This document shows positions 51,304-63,478 of a stretch of 64,000 nt of DNA, in pieces. Below the pieces are notes generated by a model that was given only the letters and a program-made list of their open reading frames with translations, did not search any database and was not told where the DNA came from. Source of the stretch: Streblospio benedicti (lineage: Eukaryota > Annelida > Polychaeta > Spionida > Spionidae). Both the position numbers and the translations under genes were made by a program. How positions within the stretch are numbered: position 1 is the stretch's first letter; every line of letters starts with the position of its first letter. The stretch covers positions 34,188,252 through 34,252,251 of the forward strand of contig CM032661.1 in assembly GCA_019095985.1 (NCBI GenBank). Reading direction: 5' to 3'.

Positions 51304-53325
51304 TTAAAATTTTTCCCCCCTTTTCTTTTTCGATTTTTGTTGTCCCCTTTGAAGTACTCAGAACAATTTGGGAATGATGCTTTTTGGGGTTAGTTTATTC
51401 AGCCCCTGGCTGGAAAGCCTCAGCCCTTTGCTTATAAGCATAGGCTAGACTCTGCTAAGTGGCTTGCGGCTTAACAGGTGGCGATGTAAGTAACTTCCCA
51501 GCGTAGGCGTGAGCTGAGCCTGGGGGGCCGATGCGCTGCATCCTTCCCCCCAAGACACTTCCTTGCCCAGCCGAATATAGTGCTTTTGGCTGAAGTCTAC
51601 CGTCTTTCTCCGTTTTTTGTTGTGGCGAGAGAAGCGATCTCCCCTGCTTGCCTGATGGACCGGATTTCTGGATACCGGCGCCCATTGTCGTGTGAGAGTC
51701 AGGGAGGCAGCTCGTCTGCAACCTGTACCCTCTCCTTTCTTGTTCGGCAGCGTGTCGCATCTCGCGTCGCAGCTCAGTATAAGCTAACACAGCGCCGCCT
51801 CTCCGCTCGCTTCCTGCAATGACCTCATCCCATGCGGTTGTAACAGATGACCCCCCCCCATGTGTGTTAATGCTTGGAGAATCCTCGTTAGATCCTCCTC
51901 CTGCTATTTCCCGCTGGATTAGCTCCTTTCTCTTTAAACTTCTCCCTGTGTCCGTCTTCCAGGTCCGGGTAGCCTCTAGTGGCAAATCTAGTAGGTGGTG
52001 GCGCCCGCGGTCTTACACCACGGCGTGTTCTGTCTTCTGCATGGCAGGGCGGGCCGTGGGCATTCCGCTAACCCGTCCTGGTGCAGAGCTTTTCAACGAG
52101 GGTGTGCGTAGGGTAAGTAGCTAACCTTCCCTGCCGTCCAGCTCCTGGCCTGGAGAGGGGGCAAACCCAGACGCGGATACCCAGTAACTAGTCCCGCAGC
52201 GGGGAAGAGTCCCTATGGTGTGGTTTCCGGGGGAAGAAATCAAGACCAAGCGACTCCTTCCACCTCTCTCTTGCCCACCGCTGCTCCACCTCGTTCGTCT
52301 GATTCTTGTGGCGGCTTGGTAGCGCAGACCCCCTTCCCTTGAGAGGTGTTACGGGGTGCCTCACTATCAACCAGTGTAATGTGGGTAATTGGTGTAATGG
52401 GGGGGGGTAGTAACAACATACAACACCAATACTCTCCCCGTTGTCGTCATCATCCTCAAACTCTGTCAACCAACTTTGTTACCCTGTAGACTTGAACAGC
52501 CAGCCTCGCTTTGTGGGGCCACGTCACAGGATTTAATCCGCGTCGGCGCTCCCTCGTCGTGCCAGTCGGGAAGGTAGGTCGGCGCGGGAAAAAGTTCGCA
52601 TCACAAAGTTCGCGGACAAAGTTTGCGACCAAAAGTTCTCGTTGCGAGAACCCGTCATGAGTGTTGATACTTTGGTTGATTTCTTGCTTTATAGCACCTT
52701 CTGTGCAGACGTGAGAACACGTCAAACCCCGTCTGCCCAACTTGGTTGGCGCTGACGGGTTTTCTTGGAGAAGCATTCCACTTTTGTTTTCGTTTTTGCC
52801 ACTATCAGGCATCCGGCCATAATTTATATGCAATACACATAAGCTGTACGATGCTAAAAGCTATACGTTGTATGTTGTGCGTGTACCCGGCGTGAGATCC
52901 TGGTCACGGCACCAACTTGTGAGCAAATTTTATAGGGGATTGGGCTGCAGCCACGGCGCGGGCCGTGCTGCGTCGCATCCGCGCGACCTTGTTGTGCTGA
53001 TGCGAGCCTACTTCGCGTGGAGTAGACCCGCTTCGTTGCTGCCGGGGCTTGTCACCAACCCCAGCGTACTTCCTGTTGTTGTGTTGTTTACGATGCGACA
53101 GTAGCTTCCACTTTTATATGGCAAGGCTCTATGGCCAGTGATCCCACCAGGTTTCACGCCATTGGCTAGGCCCCACAGTCGCATGAAGATTGACAGCCTT
53201 TCCCCGTAACAGAGGAAAGGTTGCCAGCCTAACATGCCCGACCAGTGTCTGAAAGAGAAGTGAGCTCTAAAAGCTCAAGTCATCCAGTACTACAGCGTAC
53301 TGGGTCCCTAATCTATCCAGGGGCT
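51304..53325 (-). mobile_element. LTR retrotransposon fossil (5' LTR, primer site, leader and start of the internal region)
   Basis: Base composition is clearly GC-richer than the surroundings. Read on the minus strand, a candidate LTR spans about 53234-52918 (TGTTAGGC to GCTCACA) with an internal TATAAAAG-type box. It is followed at once by TTGGTGCCGTGACC, the kind of primer-binding region seen in BEL/Pao and some Ty3-like elements. The internal part runs left into the gap. The element is broken and incomplete here; only one LTR is visible, so its age cannot be measured. Family assignment is tentative. Confidence 0.6.
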
Positions 53326-54357
53326 TAAAGATATTGCTCAGTCAAAATCATATTTGTTTTTGTAAAATTCAGTATCAATAGACGATGCCTTATCCATTGC
53401 AAGTGTGATGAAAATAATATTCACATTCTCCGCGTTTAATACTATTTCCACCTTTAAAAATACCATGCCGTCTCGTCAAATAAAACACAAAATCACGTGA
53501 TATTGCATAATCAAATGATTTTTTGCCAGGCGTGCCGTGCATTTCTAACGACAGACGTCTCATTTAACATGGGAGAGATAGGCAGCTTCTTACGTGCACC
53601 GTGCGGGATTACGTCTGAAGAAAATATTTCTGTTGACATTTCTCGGCGTTCACGTGTTTTGTTGAGTATATACTGGCCTCGTATTGCGTGGTATTTAAAT
53701 TGTTTACATACTTTTGATATGATGTTTAAATGAAAGACACTTTCAGAATGCACAGAACACATCATAATGCTTCTTTACAAGCATACTTGTTTGACCACTC
53801 ACATAACCTTTAATAAGAAAGATGAACACGAGCAAGGTGAGTGTGACTAAGGGATTATCTATCCTAATCCAGTGAGAAGCAATATTAAAAACTACTTTAA
53901 CCCTTGCAGGGATGCTATAATCCCTGCACACTGGATAAGCCTAAACATTAACCCTTTGTTTTGTCACAAAATTAGTAATTCAAATATATACATATATATT
54001 TTTTTTTTTCATTATTTATATCTGTATCTAGACAATACTTGCAATTATGTTGTACATAAATCACAGGAAAAAAACACTCACTGTACCTTTTATACATATA
54101 ACAAAATTCTTGAAAAAAAACTTATACAACATAGAATCTAGATGATAAAATATTATATTGCGAGATGCATTGTGAAAACATGAAACTTTTTAATTGAATA
54201 ATTGCACATTAGCTGTGACTTTGATAAATTCATGAACAATTGCGACGAAGACGTAATTCTTTCTGCATAATTTCCTTCAAGCAAAAAGAAAATCAACATG
54301 ACACATATAACCTGATATAACATTAGTAGTATATACAAGATGCGGCTTTTACGGCTT
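53326..54357. other. Spacer, nothing recognised
   Basis: AT-rich sequence. The frames at 53497-53733 (+) and 53872-54141 (+) show no domain or splice support. Confidence 0.5.
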
Positions 54358-55035
54358 CAACGATTTGGCTCCCAAATTTGGCTCCACTTTTGGCCTTGCA
54401 GCGTCCTTGTAAGGTGGATGACCCAACACGGCTAGGCAGGGCATGGCACGGCTTGCGCTGCTGTGCGTGCGCTGCGCGGCGAAAGGGGGCAAAACACAGC
54501 ACGGCGCTGCGTGGCCCTGAAGGCTACTACAAAGTTGCGGCGTATTGGGAAGGCAGAAATTTTGGCTCCAAAGTTTTGGCTCCGACCTTGGCCTTCGTGG
54601 CGTCCTTGTAAGGAGGTCGATGAGCGAGCACGGCGAGGCACAGCAGAGCATCACGTGCGGGCGCTGCACAGCGAGGCAAGGCCCGTCACTGGTCTGCGTG
54701 GCCCTGAAGGCTACTGCGAAGTTACTGGTATTGAAAAGCAGAAAGTTTTGGCTCCCGACTTTTTTTGGCTCCGACCTTCACCTTGGCGGTGTCCTCGTAA
54801 GGTCGATGAGCGGCAGCAGGGCAAGGCAAGGCACAACAAGGGCTGCGCGAGGCAATGCGTGGCAAGGCGTGGCCCGGCACGGCACTGTGTGGCAGTGAAG
54901 GCAACTACAAAGTGATGCGTATTGGAAAGCAGAAAGTTTTGGCTCCGAGGTTTTGGCTCTGACCTTCACCTTGGGGCCTTCCTTGTAAAGTCGATGCACG
55001 GTAAGGCGAGGCGAGGCACTGCATGGCCTTGAAGG
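54358..55035. repeat. GC-rich tandem array, ~190-bp units, about 3.5 copies
   Basis: Each unit starts TTTTGGCTCC(G/A)A, followed by CTTGGCCTT-like and TCCTTGTAAGG(T)-like phrases, then a stretch of repeated GGCACGGC/GGCAAGGC, then GTGGCCCTGAAGGCTACT and a TATTGGAAAGCAGAAA end. Units begin near 54358, 54558, 54746 and 54938. The long frames on both strands are by-products of the GC content. Confidence 0.85.
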
Positions 55036-55059
55036 CTCGAGGCCGTGAAACCTACCAAT

Positions 55060-55520
55060 CAGGTTGGGTTAACATCAATTTTAAACCCATTAATCAATTC
55101 TCGATGCATTGACCACTCTTTAAACGTCAATCAAACCAGTTTAAGCAGGTTTAGACCCGTCCCCCACGTGCATCTGCTGCCAAACCCATTTTCATTAAAA
55201 TGTCATCAATCCTTTATGTAACCACGGCTAAAGTACGTCACGTCAAATTTTAAACCCGTTAATCAATACACGATGCAATGAGCATCCTTCAAATGGTTAT
55301 CAAATGACAATAAACATTCTCCCATTCATGTAAAATACGTGTGCAGCATTTAGCGTTGTGGTTAATCAATTTAACACCCATTAATCGACCGGTGTAAAAC
55401 GGCAGGTGAATTTAGAAAGGATAAATTCTACCATTCTTATAAAAGTCACTTCTCGTATTTTTTAGCTCCAACTTTTTTAGACCTCAGGGTTGTTCAATTT
55501 TAAAACCGTGAATCAACCAG
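55060..55520. repeat. AT-rich degenerate repeat following the GC-rich array
   Basis: The phrase AATTTTAAACCCATTAATCA recurs near 55078, 55246, 55368 and 55497 with changes, twice followed by a CGATGCAnTGA box. Spacing is irregular (about 125-170 bases). Confidence 0.6.
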
Positions 55521-57356
55521 AGTAAAAAGGATGTCTTAAGGAATTGTGCCAGGACAAAGACCGCTTCAGATTGCGCGCTATTGATAATATTGTATCACGC
55601 ATTAAGCGATATTTAAAGACTGTTACTTTATATAGAAGTTCTAATACCGTTTTTTATTCCGTTCTGATATTTGATATCAGAGCTGTGAAAATGTGTTCAT
55701 CTATTTTTCATGAAACATCATTCCCGAAAATTCTAATTAGTGAATAAAGCCGAATATTGTGCATGTATTTTTATTCCAAACCACGCTCTATACGCATCTA
55801 TTTTTTTGTTCGTTTTATGTAGTCGCTTTCCGTAACTATCCCTCCCCAAGATCGCATTTTATTGAGTTTAAAAGCTCGTTAGCGTCAGAAACTACTGTGT
55901 TGAATCGAATAGAAAATAATAGATGTCAACCTTAATATATTGTCACCGTTTTAAGAATGGGAACGTGTAATTGCGTGTATACACAGTTGGATTACACTTA
56001 ATAGCATCAAAAAGACATTAGTGTGACACCTGCAGATTGCTGCTAAAAATTACTCTGTTGGAGGTGGTTTAAACTAACAACCTCTCTATACATGTAAGAT
56101 GATATCACGGTAAAATGAATATTATTACTTCATTTGCTTAAAGTTTATTTTGTTTAGTCGAAATTACGTCGACGTGTTTTAATGACAATAGTTGGTAAGG
56201 TGTTGCTTAGGTAGATAAAATTAAATGGAGTTGCACGCAGTTTTCAATGACAATTCATGTATAATTCAGCGGGTTTATACCTCTTATAATATTTGACATT
56301 GATATTATCAGATATTGGATTATTGTATGGAAGTGCATAAATTCCATCACTCAAATATTTATAAATTCACGCTCTTGACCGTCAAGATTATCATTCTCAT
56401 TGAATTACTTCAATCGAAATTCACAATATATATATTTGTTTCATTAATTCGGTCACTTATACTACAAATATCGAATTAATACACCGTTTTTAGAACTCTG
56501 TTTTATTTATTTTAAAAAATCTAAGTAAAATGTTTATATTCTAAAACAACTAATATGAAGTGGTTATTCCGTCACTGAAATTACGGTAGTTATAATTTCA
56601 GTTTTAAAAAAAATATTTCATGATGAGCTCCCGTCGTTTCAAAAGTTGAATAACACAATAATAAAACTGCGTCTATGCGAATTTGTGATTACAACTAATA
56701 ACTAATAACTAATCATGTTTATACGTAAGTATGAAAGGCGGAAATAGTAGACATTATATTATTTCGAGGAAGTGTGCTTGTGTAGCAACATTTCACTCGC
56801 ACAAATATTGAATGAAATTCTAACAACCCATCTTGTGGAAATGTGACGACAAATATTTTGTCATCCCCAAATCTATATAAATATTGAACATAAATCAACA
56901 CTTATTTTACACATACACATATCACTGCATCACGTTAGCCTTAATATTTATTTATTTCCAAACCGTTTTTACTTTCACGCTTTTACGATCAACTGATATG
57001 AAAGCAATTCGTGACGTATGTTGTGATTATAGCCTGATCTGAAAATAAAATACTTTTTCATAACGGTTTCTTTAATTATCGTGTTAAGATCACAAATTAA
57101 AAGCTGTCTAGTCGTAATAAAAATAATCCAACTAATTACAGATTTTGAAGACAGAAGCGTGATAGAATAAAACAGAATAGAATATTTATCGTTAATTCAA
57201 ATTTCGAGATAATGACGATAAACTGTAATCTCAATCTTCTGTCAATAATATGGAACGGCTTTTATAATGTGAGTGATGACGTAAACTGAATAATTAAGTA
57301 ATAAGTATATTTGTCACGTGATTGTGGAAAATAGCGGGAAGTTGAAAACTGTTAAA
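55521..57356. other. AT-rich spacer, no gene recognised
   Basis: The region holds only short frames. It carries a possible MITE remnant near 56060-56100 (GGAGGTGG and ACCTCTCTATA). Confidence 0.5.
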
Positions 57357-57830
57357 ATGGCAGCGGCGTGTTTCTTTTTCAGAACTTGTTCGATGGTATG
57401 TTTAAGAATGCAGGACATTCAGTCTTTAAAAGAATGTTCGACTACTGGTGATAAATGTGTATATATTTGGCGAAGTTTAACAAGTTTTCGTGGCATGACG
57501 TATCACCGTGTGTAAAAGCTTTTCATGTAAGTCGGTGTCGCAATTTTACTATTATAGGTCGTATATTGAAGACGAATAGATTCACGTTGTATATATTGCA
57601 TCATTATATGTCAATCGTATCTTAAATTGTTTTCAGTTTTCAAATCCTAACGACTGTCCTTTCACAACTACAGAAGTCAGGTGTACAAGACCGTCTTACA
57701 TAGATAGGCCCACAACTACAGATTCGTACTTGTACGATTTTGGGTCAACACATTCGGTAGTAGTAGTAGTTGATATGAAAATGATATATGGCTCTATATT
57801 TGTCAGTTTACTGGGGGTGATGATTTTGAT
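57357..57830 (+). CDS. Possible 5' part of a small single-pass membrane (perhaps mitochondrial) protein gene
   Basis: Exon 1 57357-57395 reads MAAACFFFRTCSM and ends at a good donor (GTATGT). Exon 2 57637-57830, after TTTTCAG, continues in phase with FSNPNDCPFTTTEV, TTTDSYLYDFGSTHS and a hydrophobic helix MIYGSIFVSLLGVMIL, ending at a perfect GTAAGT. If unspliced there, a stop follows at 57832-57834 and the protein would be 78 residues. The short N-terminus with Arg and a later helix recall small respiratory-complex subunits such as the NDUFB11 type, but this is a weak resemblance. No third exon could be found to the right. The ATG lies in a typical AAAATGGC start context. Confidence 0.42.
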
Positions 57831-58019
57831 GTAAGTATTAATTCGACAATTGGAATTAATTTTCGACTAAAAAAAATTTTATTCAGTAACAATAATCACA
57901 ATTTGAATTATATTTCTACAATTTGTGAATATTATGTGTATATCAAAATTATTGTTCATTATAACACCTGTAGTAGTGTATTTTAGTGATACAGTTGTCA
58001 TTTATGGTTTTGACATATG

Positions 58020-58266
58020 TGTGATGAGGCGTAATAACGGAACAAACGAGTAATCTTTATCCAGTTTATTGACTGACTACTCAAAGCCTTCTCTCAACTT
58101 ATATAGCACCATGTACCTGTAGCCGGAAGTGAGTCAGATCCAGTGAGAATCTGCTAGATAAGCATTGCTGATTGAGCATACCAATGTGTGTGGGTGGAGC
58201 CGGAAGCAGGGGACTTCCGGTGATGCCTATGAGTCTAATCTGACTCAGCACTTTTGTAATATCACA
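58020..58266 (-). mobile_element. Solo-LTR-like fossil
   Basis: On the minus strand it runs from TGTGATATTACA to CCTCATCACA, with perfect 6-bp inverted ends (TGTGAT/ATCACA), an internal TATATAAG and, about 30 bases later, CAATAAA. This is the usual layout of a Ty3-like LTR. No internal region adjoins it and no clear target duplication remains, so it is an old solo LTR at best. Confidence 0.5.
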
Positions 58267-58499
58267 ATACCACCCCCAGAAAGACATATTTGGAAGTTTC
58301 ACAAGAAATATGGCTTTATCGACACACACAAAAAATAAGGCTGGTGGACATAACGCAAACAGGAACCTTTGTCTTATGAATTTGCTGGTTCAGTTATGGA
58401 CCAGTTACAAATGTTGAGACCATGATTGCGTTATGTCAGCTACGAAGGTTATTTTACAAATATATATACACATCAAGAAATTAAATCTACCAATGTACA

Positions 58500-58890
58500 C
58501 TATACATTAAGCATGCAGCGTTATTTGCGTGTAACAATTGACATTAAACAAATCATATAATACAATATACATCAAGCATACAGTAGTTTGTTGGCTACTA
58601 CAATAGGAAATTCTACATTATCTAAAAATCATTCTTTTACATTAAACATATAATAAATTTTTATCTTTTATTTAAACAATACAATCACATCAAGCATGCA
58701 ATGGTGAGGTTTGTTAACAATCATGAGTAAATTATTGAATTAAATTAGATTCTGACAATCAAAATAAAGCATGCAGTGGAATAATTTGTTTTAAGAATCA
58801 AAAGTAAATGAATTGTAAGGGGAACACAATTATGCAGACTATCAAAATTATTCACAAAATATAGTACAATTACATCAAACATGCAATGGT
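58500..58890. repeat. Six diverged copies of an 18-base motif
   Basis: ACATCAAGCATGCAATGG and variants lie near 58503, 58567, 58638, 58687, 58772 and 58871. Spacing is 50-100 bases and the sequence between is AT-rich. Confidence 0.5.
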
Positions 58891-60392
58891 GTTGGAAATC
58901 CATTACAATAATATTGAAAAACATGCATTAAGCTAGGGATTTCCTTCAAATAACAAAGAGTTGTTGTTCAGTCTTCTTGGCTTGTGTCAGTTGACATGCT
59001 CCATTTGTTCTTGTCTTGAGGATTAGACGTTTGGCACGTGGGCGATTGATAATTGCGATGGGCGGTCATATGATAGCATACAGATGGCGTAGACTAATTG
59101 ATTGTTATTGTAAGACGGGCAGGGGGTCAATAAATGGAGTGCTCATGTGACAAGAAATATGACTCATGAGATTCCAAGGTAAAGATTGATGATTGTGCAT
59201 GGGCATTTTCTAGTGGTTAAACCAGTTCAGTTAAGTTGAAGATATCCAAGGTTACATTGTACAGTGAACAATCGTTCATGGGCGTGATAACATTGTTGTC
59301 ATTACAATGTATAGAATTTAATGTTTACATGTATGTAGCAAAGAATGAAGCAATTTCCAGCAAAATGCAGTTCGATCACTCTAGGTAAACATTCCATCTT
59401 TTAGATATAATTAATCTAACAAGAGCATTGGTAACTAAACCAATATCATACAAAACAACAGAGATGATGTTTGAAGTTGCATGGGCTTATACTTCAACGA
59501 TGTTATACAACAGCAGGGCCCCATTCTACTGTTTTGTTAAGCACAAAGAATCATACGTACACTACAAATTACACATAATTCTGTTAATTAAGTAGAGTTT
59601 ACTACCACTTAATGCAGAAAACAAATAGAGTCAATGCAAAATGGGCTATTGAAATATCCACATTACTAACTCGATAGTGGCCTCCATGCGCTTGAAATTT
59701 AGCAACGAACGTTTATTCCCGCCCTCAGTTCCCTTAATTAAGACTCAATTTCTTAGAATTATATGCAGAGGACATTTTCCATATGGTGAAAGAAACTTCA
59801 TCAGCCATAACCAAATTTCTAGACAAATATATCCATAATCCTACTGATCTACGTTCACCATAGATCATATAATATTTATGACTCATAAGTAATATTTATC
59901 TTACGAAAATATAAGTAAGGGATGATGCATATTTTGTCACCGATATTCCATTTCGCGAGGGGGTTCAGTCAAGTTTTGGATACACCACTTTTTTGTGGGT
60001 CTAATATTTCATCGCACGTGCTAAAACCTTTCATACCAGAATTCTAATATTTTCTATTTAATCGTGACATTAAAAGGATACAGAGCAGATATCACACATT
60101 CATTAATATTATGATTCCATTACATGATGTACATTCCCGATATATAATAAGTAATATTATGATGACATGGTCATAATGCAGGCCCGCCCGTGTATATAAC
60201 ATGCAATTTTTGTATGAATAGGCAGTACCTAAGAAAGGTGGCAGAAATTGAGTTACTAATAACTTGGGTGACCTACATGTAGGTGTGTGTGTGCGCTCTG
60301 ACTAATGCCCTCTTTTTTTATAAATAGACAAACCTAACACCAGCCACAGCTAGCAACAGACCACAGAATTATAGAAAAAAATAAGTGTAGGA

Positions 60393-60480
60393 ATTGACCA
60401 CGAGATTGGAGTGTCAATCGCAAAATTCTGCATGCTGGCGTCTGATTTAAATCGATTGACACTCCAATCGAGTGGTCAAT
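60393..60480. repeat. Hairpin with 28-bp arms and 32-base loop
   Basis: The left arm 60393-60420 (ATTGACCACGAGATTGGAGT onward) is matched by the reverse complement of 60453-60480 with two adjacent mismatches. The size would suit a small foldback element or a miRNA-type precursor; nothing decides between them. Confidence 0.7.
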
Positions 60481-60849
60481 CACAATTCTATCATGACGTG
60501 CAAAAATCTAAAATAAAATTACAGTTTCCATTAATCACTACACATGCTAAATATACACGCAAACATTCTTATCTTGGTATAAACCATTTGCCGTCATTAG
60601 TCTAAACTTAGCCTTGCGAAAAAGTTGCGACAAAAGCACAAAAAATGCGAGTAAAAGTTATCCAAGCATGTGTTTCTTCAAAAATTTCTGAGAGAATATG
60701 TTTATGCACATAATCCACGCGAAACTATGAACTTATTCTAGCAGTATCCAAGTATTAAATGCATCCATCAGTGTATCCATGACAAGCATGACTGAAAGTT
60801 TTAGCGATGGTTTGCTTAAACAGCAATTAGACTAGTGCAGTCAATTTTG

Positions 60850-61132
60850 GCAAAAAAGAGCGCGCGGAGACCACTACTATGGCTCTAGTCTAAACTGTTG
60901 CTCTCTGCTACACAAAACACGTCTTGCTATGTCAGCGGCTGTATTGATATTGTGGGGAGTTTAGACAAGCGCCGTGGGTTTTTTTGGAGCGTGTTTTCCA
61001 TCGCAAAATTGAGCACGGAGATTGACCAATCAGCGTGGGTTATTGGCGGTGATTTTTGCACGGAATGATAGAATGTTCGTTTAATGACAAAATATCCTAG
61101 AATACACGGCGCAGTCACTTGCTCGATGCATA
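60850..61132 (+). promoter_or_regulatory. CpG-richer promoter-like stretch with a possible first exon and donor
   Basis: Several CG dinucleotides (GCGCGCGG, GCGCCG, CGGCGC), a CCAAT box in GACCAATCAGCG near 61024, and then CGATGCATATG|GTAAGTT near 61123-61138, a strong splice donor. It may be the start of a gene extending right; no further exon is identified. Confidence 0.3.
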
Positions 61133-63259
61133 TGGTAAGTTAAGGTCGCATTTCTGCAGTATGATTATGACAGCTACGCACGAGATACTTTGCTTTGCGA
61201 TCTCTTTGATATTAATTGATTTGGGGGCTTTTCCTGGTAGTAACAGCAAAGGTGTGCCGGATTTCATGAACACTTGCACAATACACATTTTAGCCCAACT
61301 TTGCCATCAAAATACTCTAGAACATATAATATGTGGGGGTATTTCTCAAATTGTTAGAGGTGAAATTTGAGAAACATGGGTGCTGTGTCAATTTTTTAGG
61401 AGCTTTATTCTCGCTGATTTTTTTTTTCTTTTTTTATTATTATTCTGATCATGAAGTTACTCTTGATGCTGGTTTTGGGAACGTAGTGTGGCCCTGTGAA
61501 TGATAAAATATAAAACAGTTCAAACAAAAATGTACTACTATTTGGTGTATTTATTCATAGATAACAATGCTTTCAAATAAATGAAAAATAACAAATGAAA
61601 GTACACATTTACACATTCAATTCTGTTTAAAGATACTATATGTATGACTGAATTTGAGAGTAAACAATAAAACTAGACTATGACAAAAACTCTCACCTAA
61701 GCATCCACAGCCTGACAAAATGTTGATATAGTGTCATAAGTATATTGCTATCATCTACGAATACTATAACCAAATATTGAAATGAAGTATTGAGATGAAA
61801 TTTACAAGCAGATACACACTTAAGCATGGTATATCAATTTATATGCCTTATCATTAAATATTTGAGCAAAATATTATCTGTCCATCTCATGGTGAATCGT
61901 CCTCCATCCACGAGAATATGTTTTACACTACGTTGAAGCAATTGAATAAGGGGTCTAGTCCTAGAATGATTGGGGATTTTCTGATTTGCCATTGCTGTGT
62001 GCAACTACCAAAAGTGTGCCCTTTTGAAATCTCTCATATCTCATTCAGTTTTTCTAAAACATAGAAAGCTGTATGTGTTTTTTATTAAAAAGAGATGCAG
62101 ATTCAATTAAATTCCATACAAAACATACATTTTTTAGTCCACACAATACATGGTTGCTATGGAAATCTGACTGGATCGTGATTTAGTTATCACAAAGTTT
62201 ACACTCAGACAGCAAAACTGGCCTCATTGGCCTCAAATCCTTCATATCTATAGTTTCAATACACTAGCATGCATTTTGCAGTGTGTCCAATTTCAAAAAA
62301 GTCAACCTTGTGTGTGTGGATTTCTTTTTAATTTTGATTTGCAACAAAAAAATTACCTATTTTTCGTCACCTGCAGAAAGCAACAATGGTTTTCCCAGCA
62401 AACTCACTCACACCCTTTTCCCCAAATTAAACTTTATGAATCTGCTTGAAAATTTTTTGTTCCATCTCTCAAGTATGTCCCAAATTACTGACAAAACCGC
62501 CATAAAATATATAGTCAAATATTTCTAAAAACTTGTTGATTGCAACCCGTAGTAACATTTGTTAAAACAAAAACGCGTTGCAGCAGCTATTATTTTTTAA
62601 GGACTATATAAAGTGAATAGATCAAAATGGTAATGGTTTGTATCATAAGTTTTGCTGAACTTTTTACATTCGTCCACATAGGAATACTGAAACTAACACA
62701 ACCTATAATATTCATAGTTCAAATTTACACTTCACTTTTCCAAAAACATTCTCGCTTTACAGTATTAACAATATTTATTTTCACAAATATTTATCTAAAT
62801 GTAACAAAAAATTAAACTGGAAATGTTTGTGCATATCTAAATTTCGTTGGTAGGTGCAAAAATGCAATTTAGATAGTCAAAAACATTTATAGCACTGTAA
62901 AAAATCAGGATGGACAAAAAATAAAATAGTCACAAATTATTCATAGATGAAAATCTCTTCCATGAATGACAAAATCTTGAAAAGTACAATGTAATTTGGG
63001 AAATTATGCTTAAACTTTTTTCGAGAATATTGCAGGCAAAAAACATACTAATTTGAATATAACAAAAATAAATCTATGCACTTACAAAATCATAATCTTG
63101 CCTGCAATCTTGATCTAGGTCTAATGCCGCAACCAAACTTTAGCTGTTTTTTAATATCAAACTAAAATCTTTCTCATGTGGTAGACAGGTCTACCCATAT
63201 CTTAATATTTTGATGGATTTGTTGAAACTAAGACCTATTTTTCCAGCCAGTATGTTTTT

Positions 63260-63478
63260 TTATAATTCTATCATCTCACGATAGCCTAGTGTTGGTCTCT
63301 GCTCATAATCTAGTTCTTTGTATCCAGGAATTAGCTTGGTTGCCCTCCATTGCGTATTCTCTAATGTCTCAATATCTTTCTTGGGGTATATGGAGCCCAG
63401 ACTTGGTCGGCATAATTAAGATGAGGTCTAACAAGTGCCTTACATAATACTAGGAAGCTTTCTTCATGAACATTGTTG
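63260..63478 (-). mobile_element. LINE (CR1/Jockey-like) reverse transcriptase 3' fragment
   Basis: Read on the minus strand: CKALVRPHLNYADQVWAPY, then after a one-base frameshift DIETLENTQWRATKLIPGYK and ELDYEQRPTLGYREMIEL, ending at a stop at 63260. This is the conserved tail of non-LTR reverse transcriptases. Only about 70 codons remain; no endonuclease or 5' part is present. It is a dead, 5'-truncated copy. Confidence 0.8.

Noticed and set aside
51455-52833. Minus-strand frames as host genes
   Set aside because: They lie in the internal part of an LTR-element fossil and are not host genes.
54345-54999. Ala/Arg-rich frames on both strands
   Set aside because: They follow from the GC-rich tandem array.
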